A stretch of DNA of 64,000 nucleotides. Source: Streptosporangium album (GTDB taxonomy: Bacteria; Actinomycetota; Actinomycetes; Streptosporangiales; Streptosporangiaceae). The notes beneath the pieces are model-generated. The model worked only from the letters and a program-made list of their open reading frames with translations, was not told where the DNA came from and did not search any database. This document shows positions 52,251 to 59,711 of the stretch, in pieces. Position numbers and translations under genes: made by a program. The number at the start of each line of letters is the position of its first letter. The first letter of the stretch is position 1. The stretch lies in the NCBI RefSeq assembly GCF_014203795.1, contig NZ_JACHJU010000001.1, positions 372,001 to 436,000 of the forward strand. Direction: 5' to 3'.

Positions 52251-52432
52251 CCATGCTGGAGTGCCTGGCCACCACGGATGCGAAGGTGGTCGACGACCTG
52301 ATCAGTACCAGCACCTTTGAGAACCCCGATCCGATTCGAGCCGCCAAGTTCGACAACAAGCCGAGCTGGGACAACGGCAAGGGCGGATTCAACAACAAGC
52401 CGAGCTGGGACAACTGGAGCAAGAAGAAATAG
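52247..52432 (+). CDS. amcA: RiPP precursor peptide with F/W-x-N repeats
   Basis: 61 aa. GGAGA lies before ATG 52247. The leader (1-33) is MTMLECLATTDAKVVDDLIS then TSTFENPDPIRAA. The core has two 13-residue repeats: FDNKPSWDNGKGG (35-47) and FNNKPSWDNWSKK (48-60), closing with Lys61. Four aromatic-X-Asn motifs (FDN, WDN, FNN, WDN) are the expected sites for three-residue cyclophanes; FEN in the leader is a fifth, probably untouched. The DNA repeat is nearly exact. The start is coupled to the maturase stop and a hairpin follows. No double-Gly protease site is obvious. Confidence 0.85.
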   Translation: MTMLECLATTDAKVVDDLISTSTFENPDPIRAAKFDNKPSWDNGKGGFNNKPSWDNWSKKK

Positions 52433-52439
52433 CAGATGA

Positions 52440-52474
52440 CCGTCGTGGGCGCGGGATCACCGCGCCCACGACGG
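52440..52474. terminator. 15-bp perfect hairpin after the precursor gene
   Basis: CCGTCGTGGGCGCGG and its exact complement enclose the five-base loop GATCA, with no T-tract. It starts eight bases after the precursor stop. A partial terminator or mRNA-stabilising stem here would let the precursor be made in excess over the genes that follow. Confidence 0.75.
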
Positions 52475-52496
52475 GACCAATATGGAAGGCAAGACA

Positions 52497-53156
52497 ATGG
52501 AAACCGCCGTACGCCAGACGAGCGTTACGCTGCCCGACCTGGACGACGCCGACCTGGACGAGGTCGATTCGCTGGAAGGCGAGCACGGCAAGCTGCGCGA
52601 CTTCCGATACGCCGACGCCAGTCTGCGCGAGCTGCCCCTGTCGGGAACCCAGCTCATGGACGGGCGCATCACCGGCCTCACCACCCAGCGTGCCCGCCTG
52701 GAGGAACTGCGCCTGCACTCGGTGGAGTTCTCCGACTGCGACCTGTCCGGCCTCCGCTGGGAGGACAGCAAGCTCTCCAGGGTCGTGTTCGTCGACTGCA
52801 AGATGCTCGGCGCTGCGTGGGAGAACGTCACGCTCGATGACGTGGTCTTCGAGCGGTGCAAGTTCGACCTTGCCGCCTTCACCCACATGCGCGCCATCGG
52901 GGCAGTCATCTTCTCGTCCTGTTCCCTGCGTGAGGCGAGGTTCTCCGCAGCCGACCTGAGCGATGTGGCGTTCGACGAGTGCGACCTACACCTGACGGAG
53001 TTCGATGGCGGCACCTATCGTGGTTGCGACTTGCGCGGCAACGACCTGTCCGGCCTTCGCGGCGTGACCGCGCTCAAGAAGATCATCGTTGATCGGCCGC
53101 AGCTCCAGGGCCTCGCCGAGGCGTTCGCGGCCGAGCTGGAGATCACCGTCAGTTAG
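52497..53156 (+). CDS. Pentapeptide-repeat protein, possible immunity
   Basis: 219 aa from ATG 52497, chosen because GGAAGG lies seven bases upstream; another ATG lies five codons earlier. From about residue 35 to 190 the chain follows the five-residue A(D/N)LXX-like pattern (FRYADASLRELPLSGTQL, VEFSDCDLSGLRW, ARFSAADLSDVAFDECDL, YRGCDLRGNDLSGLRGV). These fold as a right-handed square beta-helix that can mimic DNA (Qnr, McbG). In a RiPP operon such a protein is a natural self-resistance candidate. The tail (VDRPQLQGLAEAFAAELEI) is helical. Confidence 0.83.
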   Translation: METAVRQTSVTLPDLDDADLDEVDSLEGEHGKLRDFRYADASLRELPLSGTQLMDGRITGLTTQRARLEELRLHSVEFSDCDLSGLRWEDSKLSRVVFVDCKMLGAAWENVTLDDVVFERCKFDLAAFTHMRAIGAVIFSSCSLREARFSAADLSDVAFDECDLHLTEFDGGTYRGCDLRGNDLSGLRGVTALKKIIVDRPQLQGLAEAFAAELEITVS

Positions 53157-53189
53157 GACTACGACAACTGCTGCACGGGAGGCGGAGAC

Positions 53190-53900
53190 ATGGGCGTACG
53201 ACTGCTGTTCGACCAGTTCAGCGACATCCAGGGACGTATCGACATCGGGGACGTCAGGCAGGCGGGCGACACGCCGGGCTACGACGACGGCGTGGCCGTC
53301 GTCCCACGTAGGGGCTGGGCAGCCCTCAGAGAGGAAGAGGCCGAACGATTCCGGCCCGACGCTGACACGCCGCTCAGCATGACGATCGAACTGGTCAGCC
53401 AGGATTTGCCGGTCTTCGCCTCCGACGACCTCCAAGCCCGTGTGGATGCCGCAGCCGCTCTCGACCCGCTGGAAGGCCGCTGGCCGCACAGGCGCCTCGC
53501 CTGCACAGCCAGCCCGCCCGGCCAGCTCACCAGCACCGAGGACTCCACGACTGGCCACCGGATCGGACTGCACGTCGACAACTTCGACCGGCTGACCTAC
53601 TCTGCCCGGCAGAACAGCCGCCGACGCCTCTGCCTCAACCTGGGACCCGGCACCCGCTATCTCCTGGTCGGCGACCGGGACATCAAAGAGATATGCCGCG
53701 CCCTGGGCTGTGACCAGGACAGGTACTACCCGCACACCGACGACCTGCGCCGTTACGTCGCAGATGGGCACACACTGCGGTGCCTCCGCATCCGGCTTGA
53801 CCCCGGCGAGGGATACATCGCCCCCACGGAGTTCCTGCCGCACGACGGTTCTACGGCCGGCATGCGGGAATGGTCACTCGCCGCCTTCTGGCTGGGCTGA
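53190..53900 (+). CDS. Candidate iron-dependent oxygenase in the RiPP operon
   Basis: 236 aa. Not firmly recognised. The centre reads HRIGLHVDNFDRLTY, with HVD fitting the HxD half of the facial triad of Fe(II) oxygenases, then RRRLCLNLGPGTRYLLVGD, a strand pair as in the double-stranded beta-helix. A later His in TEFLPHDGST could be the third ligand. The 33-base gap to the pentapeptide gene and the terminator right after it make it the last gene of the operon. If correct, it may hydroxylate or oxidise the modified peptide; cupin-like non-enzymatic roles are possible. ATG 53190. Confidence 0.6.
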   Translation: MGVRLLFDQFSDIQGRIDIGDVRQAGDTPGYDDGVAVVPRRGWAALREEEAERFRPDADTPLSMTIELVSQDLPVFASDDLQARVDAAAALDPLEGRWPHRRLACTASPPGQLTSTEDSTTGHRIGLHVDNFDRLTYSARQNSRRRLCLNLGPGTRYLLVGDRDIKEICRALGCDQDRYYPHTDDLRRYVADGHTLRCLRIRLDPGEGYIAPTEFLPHDGSTAGMREWSLAAFWLG

Positions 53901-53912
53901 GCCGCCCAACGC

Positions 53913-53957
53913 AAAGAAGCCCCGCCCGTCTCCGAAGAGACGAGCGGGGGCTTCTTT
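53913..53957. terminator. Strong terminator closing the RiPP operon
   Basis: AAAGAAGCCCCGC-CGTCTC and GAGACG-GCGGGGGCTTCTTT-type arms form an almost perfect 20-bp stem with loop CGAA and T/A tracts at the ends. It lies 12 bases after the last gene and can end transcripts from either side. Confidence 0.93.
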
Positions 53958-54141
53958 GAAGTCCAGCTACGGCCGGTTTCCCGGACGGCCGTACGGAGCG
54001 CCGCCTCACGACGGTGCGGTCTCGCGGTGCTCCGGGATGGGCGCCCCCACTCCTCCCGAATTCACCAAGAGAAGCAGGGCGCTTCGCAAACCGCCACGGA
54101 CATTTCCAGCACTTGTACGGCGCGTCGCCCAAGGTGTCCTG

Positions 54142-54546
54142 CTACACGTCGTAGACCTGGAGGACCTCGTCACCGTAGTGGTTAATCACCTTAACCGCGA
54201 TCTTGCCAGTGGCCGGAGACCGGAACGGCTGCGAACGCGTGGTGTAGAGCGCAGCCCAAGCGTCCTCGTCGATGTCGGCCTTGAGTGCCTGCTTGAGCCG
54301 CTTGTACGGATCGTTGCCACCGGTGAAGTAGCAATGCCGGACGAAGAACGACTCGCCGTCGTAGTCCGTGTCGATCATCCAGAGGGCGATCTCGTTCGTG
54401 CCGTTCGAGCGGATCGCGCCCTGGGTCGGGTCGTAGACGTCAATGCCCCGGATCTCCACCACAACGCCTTCAGCCGTCTGCTGGATGTCGATGTCCGGCT
54501 CGCCGAAGACCATGAACAGGTTGCCGCTGCCGGTCTTCGGCGCCAT
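54142..54546 (-). pseudogene. C-terminal fragment of a type III Mod methyltransferase
   Basis: Reads GSGNLFMVFGEPDIDI, then GAIRSNGTNEIALWMIDTDY, ESFFVRHCYFTGGNDPYKRL, ALKADIDEDAWAALY, and ends GKIAVKVINHYGDEVLQVYDV. This sequence of motifs is the tail of site-specific adenine methyltransferases of type III restriction systems. The catalytic DPPY/FxGxG part is absent and no Res gene is present. The left-over starts at about 54546, where unrelated sequence begins. Confidence 0.7.
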
Positions 54547-54833
54547 CACGGAATCCGACAACGACACCGATGAATGGCGGACTGGCATACCGGAGAGCCA
54601 CCACCTCCAGATCGGCGACATTCTGCTCTCCGCAGTAGTCGCTGGCCGTGCCAAGGCGGCTCGCGTCGAGGAATCCCACCTGCCAGCCGCAGCTGCAGGC
54701 TGTGTCTCCCCACTCCGCCGGCCAGACGCGGTAAGCGAGGCTGCTCTGCAAGATCATGAGGCATGGGCATGGCCGGCTACTGCTCGAAGACGCGGTCCAT
54801 GACGGCCTGGCCTCATCCCTATGGCGGAGACGG
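54547..54833. other. Junction sequence, possible gene fragment on minus strand
   Basis: From ATG 54757 on the minus strand one frame reads MILQSSLAYRVWPAEWGDTA, CSCGWQVGFLDASRLGTAS and LEVVALRYASPPFIGVVV before running into the Mod fragment in another frame. The composition looks protein-like but I do not recognise it. No ribosome site. Probably the 5-prime end of a third broken gene. Confidence 0.3.
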
Positions 54834-55979
54834 ATGATGACCAGCACGGCTAATGTTGATCCCATGGTCGAGCGGCGTCCCTTGATCGTGCGCAGGCTCC
54901 GGCCCGGCCACTGGGTGGCCGTCGACGCGATCGCCGCTGTCGTGCTCGCCGTCGCCTTCTGCGCGGCGGCCTGGCTGGCGTCGCAGTACGCGACGATCCC
55001 GCTGATCGCCGTCGCCTGCCTGCCGCTCGCGGTGCGGCGACTGTGGCCGTTGCCGGTGTTCTCGGTGGTCCTGGCGGCGACGGCGGTCGCGCCGCTCGCC
55101 GGGTGGGAGGAGGCGTACCCGGCGCTGGCGGTGGCTTTGCATGCCGTGGCCCTCCTCGAACCGCGGCGGCCCGCGGCGGTCGCGTTGATAGCCGCCCTGA
55201 CGCTCACCGCGGTGGGTCAGGCCGTCGCCTCGGTCTCGTGGGCCTTGGCGCTGTCGGCGTGCGGTTTCGCCTGGTTGGTGCTCGGTCTCGCCTGGATCAT
55301 CGGCGTCGCGGTCCGGGAGCAGCGCGCGCACGCGGCGCGTGCGGTCGTCCAGTCCGCCCAGGCCGCGGCCACAGCGGAGCGGCTGCGGATGGCTCGCGAG
55401 CTGCACGACGTCGTCGCGCACAGCATGAGCCTGATCTCCATGCGCGCCGGCATCGCCAACCACGTCGCCGACACCCACCCCGCCGAGGCGCGCGAAGCGC
55501 TGACGCTCATCGAGGACACCAGCAGGAGCGCGCAGGCCGACCTGCGGCGGCTGCTCGGCCTGCTCCGCGACGACCCGGCCGACCGCGAGGCGTGCTACGG
55601 CCTGGCCGCACTACCCGGGCTCGTTGTCGGAGCCGCCACGGCCGAGGTGGAGGTGGACCTGTACGTCGAAGCTGGCCTGACGGTCACCGACGGGCTCGCC
55701 TTCGTCGTCTACCGCGTCGTCCAGGAGTCGCTCACCAACGTGATCAGGCACGCGGGCCCGACGCGCTGCCGGGTCGCCGTCAGCACGTACGACCGGCGGG
55801 AGCTCGTGGTTGAGGTGATCGACGACGGTCGGGGGGAGGCGCCCGGCTGGGGCGGCGGTCACGGGTTGGCCGGAATGAGGGAGCGGGTGACCATGTACGG
55901 CGGAACCTTCTCAGCGGGGTCGGAGCCTGGGGGCGGCTTCGCCGTGCGTGCTCGGCTGCCCTTGGAAGGTGAGCGGTGA
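54834..55979 (+). CDS. NarL-type sensor histidine kinase
   Basis: 381 aa. GGCGGAGACGG directly precedes ATG 54834. Five or six helices span about 25-165. The HisKA_3 box is RMARELHDVVAHSMSLISMRA (phospho-His in ELHDVVAH), and the ATPase domain has VVQESLTNVIRHAG and GGHGLAGMRERV. The next gene overlaps by four bases (GTGA) and encodes the matching regulator. It resembles the pair at 29984-31818 in type but is not a close copy. It lies in accessory DNA between a methylase fragment and a tRNA scar. Confidence 0.9.
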   Translation: MMTSTANVDPMVERRPLIVRRLRPGHWVAVDAIAAVVLAVAFCAAAWLASQYATIPLIAVACLPLAVRRLWPLPVFSVVLAATAVAPLAGWEEAYPALAVALHAVALLEPRRPAAVALIAALTLTAVGQAVASVSWALALSACGFAWLVLGLAWIIGVAVREQRAHAARAVVQSAQAAATAERLRMARELHDVVAHSMSLISMRAGIANHVADTHPAEAREALTLIEDTSRSAQADLRRLLGLLRDDPADREACYGLAALPGLVVGAATAEVEVDLYVEAGLTVTDGLAFVVYRVVQESLTNVIRHAGPTRCRVAVSTYDRRELVVEVIDDGRGEAPGWGGGHGLAGMRERVTMYGGTFSAGSEPGGGFAVRARLPLEGER

Positions 55980-56680
55980 GCGTGTCCACGGTGCTGGTCG
56001 CCGATGACCAAGCGCTGCTGCGGGCCGGGCTGCGCATGCTCATTGACACGGCGCCCGACCTGGAGGCTGTGGGCGAGGTGGGCACCGGGCGGGAGGCGGT
56101 GGAACTGGCCAGGCGCCTCCGCCCCGACCTCGTGCTCATGGACGTACGGATGCCCGACCTCGACGGGATCAAGGCCACCGAGCTGATAAGGGCCGACCCG
56201 GTCACCGCCGCGGTCAAGGTGATGATGCTGACCACCTTCGACCTCGACGAGTACGTCTACGCCGCGTTGCGCGCGGGTGCCAGCGGATTCCTGCTGAAGG
56301 ACGCCAGACCGGGCGACCTGCTGGAAGCGTTGCGGGTGGTGGCGGCGGGCCAGGCGCTGCTGGCTCCCTCCGTCACCATGCGGCTCATCGGGGAGTTCGC
56401 CAGGCGCGAGCCGGCCGGTGTTCCGGGGGCGTTGGCGGCCAGGCTCGCCCGGGTCTCCGGCCGGGAGCGGGAGGTGCTCGTGCTGGTGGCCAGGGGGCTG
56501 GCCAACCCGCGGATCGCCGAGCGGCTCGGCCTCGGCCTGGCCACGGTCAAGACGCACATCCGCAGCCTGCTGGCCAAGCTCGACGTCCACGACCGGGCCC
56601 AGCTGGTCATCGCCGCCTACGAGGGCGGCGTGGTCACGGCCGGTTCAGCGCCGGTAGGCGACCTCGGGGAAGGCGGGTGA
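55976..56680 (+). CDS. NarL/LuxR-type response regulator
   Basis: 234 aa. Receiver: VLVADDQALLRAGLRML, phospho-Asp in VLMDVRMPDLDG, TTFDLDEYVY, Lys in FLLKDARPGDL. LuxR-type HTH: VSGREREVLVLVARGLANPR, TVKTHIRSLLAKLDVHDRAQ. GTG 55976 overlaps the kinase stop. The last 36 bases overlap the convergent hydrolase gene. Targets unknown; in Streptosporangiales such pairs commonly control neighbouring transporters, but none is here. Confidence 0.92.
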   Translation: MSVSTVLVADDQALLRAGLRMLIDTAPDLEAVGEVGTGREAVELARRLRPDLVLMDVRMPDLDGIKATELIRADPVTAAVKVMMLTTFDLDEYVYAALRAGASGFLLKDARPGDLLEALRVVAAGQALLAPSVTMRLIGEFARREPAGVPGALAARLARVSGREREVLVLVARGLANPRIAERLGLGLATVKTHIRSLLAKLDVHDRAQLVIAAYEGGVVTAGSAPVGDLGEGG

Positions 56681-57760
56681 GGGCCCGTCCAGCAGCGGCT
56701 CCTTCTGCTTGCGCAGGTGCAGGTCGAAGAAGGCCAGCGGGTAGGCCTTCTGGAAGGCCAGCGCCCGCTCGGCCGGGATCGTGCCGACGATCTCCTCGAC
56801 CTCTGCCTTGCTGAGGCCCAGCGGCTTGGCCGACATCGGGATCAGTAGGACGTCGTCGCCGAAGGAGTTGTGGGCCGCCCCCTTGAGTGTGAGGTTGAGC
56901 CTCCAGCCGCGCAGGCCATCCCAGAACGTGCGCAACGCCGGGTTGGTCGATATGCCGCCCTTTCCTTCGGTGTCGACCACCAGGTAGGGCCGGTCGAGCC
57001 CCGACTGCGCCACCTTGCCGAACACGGCGCCGTCCAGGCCCAGCCCGGCCCTGATGCGTTTGTCGGCGTACATCGCCGAGGAGGTCGCCGCGCCGCCGAG
57101 CGAGTGGCCGAACATGCCGATCCGCTGAAGATCGAAGACGTGTGCCTTGTCCAGCGTGGGCAACTGGTCCAGGACGAACCGCACGTCCGCCACCCGGACC
57201 TCGACCGCCTTGGCGAAGTCGGTCACCTCGGGCCCGGTCTCCACCCTGCCGTCGGGGAACTCGACCACCGCCGCGTCGTAGGTGTGGTCGATGGTGACCA
57301 CCACGTAGCCTCGGCTGGCCAGTTCCTCCACGACGCCGGTGCCGTACGCGCGTGAGGCGTTGGCGCCGGGTGAGTAAAGGATCACCGGCAACTTGCCGAG
57401 GCCTTGATCGATGGGGGCGCCCTCGTGACCGTCGGTCGTGTCCAGCAGAACAGAACCCGGCTTCAGCCCGTTGTCCTCCAGGTATCGGTCGGCGGCCGCC
57501 TTGGGCAGCCAAGGAGCGACTTTGTGGTTCTGCGCATCCTTCGCCGGATACCACAGGCTGACCATCAGTTCGCGCTTGGCGCCCGACGTGGTCCAGGGGT
57601 CCTGGCGCGATTGATCGGTCAGGTGTACGGATACGGTTCCCACGGGATGCGGCCCTGTCGGTGAGGGGATCATCAGGCGCTGTGCCTGGACGGTTGCCGG
57701 GGCGCCGCAGGCGGAAATCGGCAGGACCAGCGCGAACGCCAGAAGGAGAGCTCGTTTCAT
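56645..57760 (-). CDS. Lipoprotein alpha/beta hydrolase, PAF-acetylhydrolase-like
   Basis: 371 aa. Signal peptide ALLLAFALVLPISACG with lipobox ISAC, so it is tethered outside. Early motif LMVSLWYPAKDA and LPVILYSPGANASRAYG (oxyanion region) are typical of the plasma PAF-acetylhydrolase/dienelactone hydrolase-like group. The nucleophile is in IGMFGHSLGGAATS, the acid in VVDTEGK-type segment, and the His in LKGAAHNSFGD. ATG 57760 has GAAAGG nearly adjacent; another ATG lies seven codons upstream. Probably hydrolyses small esters or lipids. Confidence 0.87.
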   Translation of the reverse strand: MKRALLLAFALVLPISACGAPATVQAQRLMIPSPTGPHPVGTVSVHLTDQSRQDPWTTSGAKRELMVSLWYPAKDAQNHKVAPWLPKAAADRYLEDNGLKPGSVLLDTTDGHEGAPIDQGLGKLPVILYSPGANASRAYGTGVVEELASRGYVVVTIDHTYDAAVVEFPDGRVETGPEVTDFAKAVEVRVADVRFVLDQLPTLDKAHVFDLQRIGMFGHSLGGAATSSAMYADKRIRAGLGLDGAVFGKVAQSGLDRPYLVVDTEGKGGISTNPALRTFWDGLRGWRLNLTLKGAAHNSFGDDVLLIPMSAKPLGLSKAEVEEIVGTIPAERALAFQKAYPLAFFDLHLRKQKEPLLDGPSPAFPEVAYRR

Positions 57761-57959
57761 ACCTTTCACGATGTCGGCCATGACCAGCCGCGGCCTCGGG
57801 CGCTGGCACGATCTTCCGCTCAACCCGGGAAGGTAGCGCCCGAGGCCGACTCCACCCTGAGAGCCAGGTCCGGCGCTCGGGTTCGCGCGATGGGATGCGA
57901 AGTAAGGACGTTTCCCCTGGTCAGGATCTCCGTAGGGGGCGCCGGAAGCTGCCGGTCGC

Positions 57960-57992
57960 AAAGGCCACTCCCGGTGATCGGAAGTGGCCTTT
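57960..57992. terminator. Hairpin beside the tRNA-Thr fragment
   Basis: AAAGGCCACT and AGTGGCCTTT are perfect ten-base arms. On the minus strand it lies just after the tRNA fragment, as the native terminator of that tRNA would. Confidence 0.75.
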
Positions 57993-58000
57993 GAACTGCG

Positions 58001-58044
58001 AGCCGACGAGGGGAATCGAACCCCTGACCTTCTGTTTACAAGTC
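58001..58044 (-). tRNA. tRNA-Thr(TGT) 3-prime half (integration scar)
   Basis: Minus strand: anticodon loop CTTGTAA (anticodon TGT), then the variable region and T-arm CAGGGGTTCGATTCCCCTCG with acceptor strand to GTCGGCT. The sequence before the loop cannot form a D-arm or 5-prime acceptor strand. A paired repeat GTTAGCATCTGCGTTAGCA lies about 100 bases to the right (58150-58168). It is an attachment-site half, not a functional tRNA. Confidence 0.82.
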
Positions 58045-58203
58045 GAATGAAAACCGTCCAGGACCGTCCACCGCTGTCTCGCGCGCCTGGTCGAGCGGGT
58101 CTACGGGGTCCGGGAATCCAGGCGTGTCCAGTGTCGTCCAGGACCGTTGTTAGCATCTGCGTTAGCAAGATCACCGTTCGTGGCGTCCGGAGACCTGAGC
58201 CGG

Positions 58204-58655
58204 CTACCGCTCCGCTTGAAGGATCTCCATCGCCTGGAGCACGTCCGTGACAACGTGGTCGGCCTCGTGCTCCTGGTGCTGCGACGTCCCCCGGTCGACC
58301 CAGAGCGTGCGGAGGCCGGCGGCCCGTCCCCCACCGATGTCCTTGACGGGGTGATCACCGATCATCCATCCCCCACCGGCCAGACTCATGCCGCACCGCC
58401 GGGCGGCGATCTCGAACAGACCGGCATCGGGCTTGCGGATGCCTTCGAGTCCCGAGAGCGCGTAAGCGTCGACGGCCTCGGCCAGTCCCGTCCGCTGGAT
58501 CTTGCCGAGCTGGTTGTCCGCCGTCCCGTTGGTGACGATGGCCACCTTCCAACCGGTTGGCACAGAGGGAACTCCGCGGCCCATGCCCGGAACGCCTCGT
58601 CCAGGTTCACGAGCGTGTTATCCAGATCGAAGAGCGCGAGCCGTTGCACGATCAT
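58204..58655 (-). pseudogene. HAD-family hydrolase with internal deletion
   Basis: The start from ATG 58655 reads MIVQRLALFDLDNTLVNLDE, giving the first HAD Asp pair (DLDNT), and AFRAWAAEF. In another frame from about 58560 onward it reads GWKVAIVTNGTADNQLGKIQ (motif II Thr), GIRKPDAGLFEIAARR (Lys) and WMIGDHPVKDIGGG (motif IV Asp). All four HAD motifs exist but the cap region, normally about 60-80 residues, is gone and the two halves are out of frame. A phosphatase gene inactivated by deletion. Confidence 0.8.
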
Positions 58656-58678
58656 CACCCTACGGGCAGACGGTCTTC

Positions 58679-59347
58679 TCAACCGGCAGCGGATGGATAC
58701 CGGGCTGCAGCGAGGTCGTCGGCGAGGTCCTTTATGGTGAGGTCGGCGTTCAGCGCGGTGACCACCGCCTGTGTCAGCGGGCGGAGGACGTAGACCTGCC
58801 GCACCGCTTCGAGGGCCACGGGGACCTCGTAGTAGTCCTCGGCGAACCGCCGGAACGTCTCCGGAGACGGGTCGACGAGCCGCGCGAACAGGTGTGTCGC
58901 GCCGTCGGGGTCGCTCACGCCGTCCGGGTAGTCGATCTCGCCGACCTGCCAGCGGTCGTCGCCGGCCTCGCGCCACAGGCAGGCGGTCACGACCGGCATG
59001 CCGTCCTCGTCGCAGAACGCGGACTCGGCCACGCAGTGGCGAAAGACCTCGGGGACGGAGTCGAGCACCCCCGGCCACGGCCCGTCGTTGCCGTACGGAC
59101 TCATCACCGCCTCATGGTCGAAGCCGCGAATGTAGGCACCCGATCCCGAGAAGACGATGGAGTACTCGTCCCCCGAGCCGTTGCGCATGGAGGCCATCTC
59201 CTCCCCGGGGCTCCAGTCCGCGTCGAAGGAGTGGTAGCGGCTGGACCATTCCGGGTTCAGGATGGCCTCCAGTACCGCCATGGACCGGCACAGGTCGCGG
59301 AGCATTGGGATATCGGGTAGCAGCCGGGCCACGTCATGAGCAGTCAT
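58679..59347 (-). CDS. Hypothetical protein, 222 aa (intact duplicate)
   Basis: Start ATG 59347 (MTAHDVARLLPDIPMLRDL) has GGATGAG upstream. The protein includes LNPEWSSRYHSFDADWSPGE, GSGDEYSIVFSGSGAYIRGFDHE, MPVVTACLWREAGDDRWQVG and ARLVDPSPETFRRFAEDYYE. It looks like a complete soluble alpha/beta protein of an actinomycete family I know only as hypothetical. A damaged copy is at 42799-43176. It may be linked in function to the divergent gene at 59712, whose paralogue also accompanies the damaged copy. Confidence 0.75.
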   Translation of the reverse strand: MTAHDVARLLPDIPMLRDLCRSMAVLEAILNPEWSSRYHSFDADWSPGEEMASMRNGSGDEYSIVFSGSGAYIRGFDHEAVMSPYGNDGPWPGVLDSVPEVFRHCVAESAFCDEDGMPVVTACLWREAGDDRWQVGEIDYPDGVSDPDGATHLFARLVDPSPETFRRFAEDYYEVPVALEAVRQVYVLRPLTQAVVTALNADLTIKDLADDLAAARYPSAAG

Positions 59348-59711
59348 GCAGCTCATCCAATCGGATGCCGGTGACATCCTCCCGATGTGTTCTCCTCCTG
59401 GCACAGGGGACTACCAGCACTTCAGCAAGGGCGGCGGCTGAGACCTCGGTCGGCATCGCGGGGTGGTGCCTGACCTGTGGTCCGGCCTCTCATCGGTTCT
59501 CGGTGTTTCCGGCCTTCTCACACCCTCGTGTGCCCTCGTTGTGTCCTGCCCTCGTAGATCTGGGTGATCTCCGATGCCCTGCCCGCCCACCTGAGGAAAC
59601 CTGTCGATCAGGACGCTGAGCAGGGGCTACGGTTGCGACTGGCTTTCATCGTTTCTCGCTGGTCTCGGCCATCCCACGGAACAGCGACGGAACAGAGCAG
59701 GAGGTGGCCTC
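59348..59711. other. Divergent regulatory region of the duplicated pair
   Basis: About 360 bases. From roughly 59525 to 59711 it matches 43187-43370 (CGTGTGCCCTCGTT, CTGCCCTCGTAGATCTGGGTGATCT and later parts), more than expected for neutral spacer. No coding frame seen. Confidence 0.6.
59676..59695 (+). promoter_or_regulatory. Iterated ACGGAACAG motif, second copy
   Basis: Same 9-2-9 arrangement (ACGGAACAG-CG-ACGGAACAG) as at 43330, ending 16 bases before the start of the gene at 59712. AGGAGG follows within ten bases. Confidence 0.5.
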
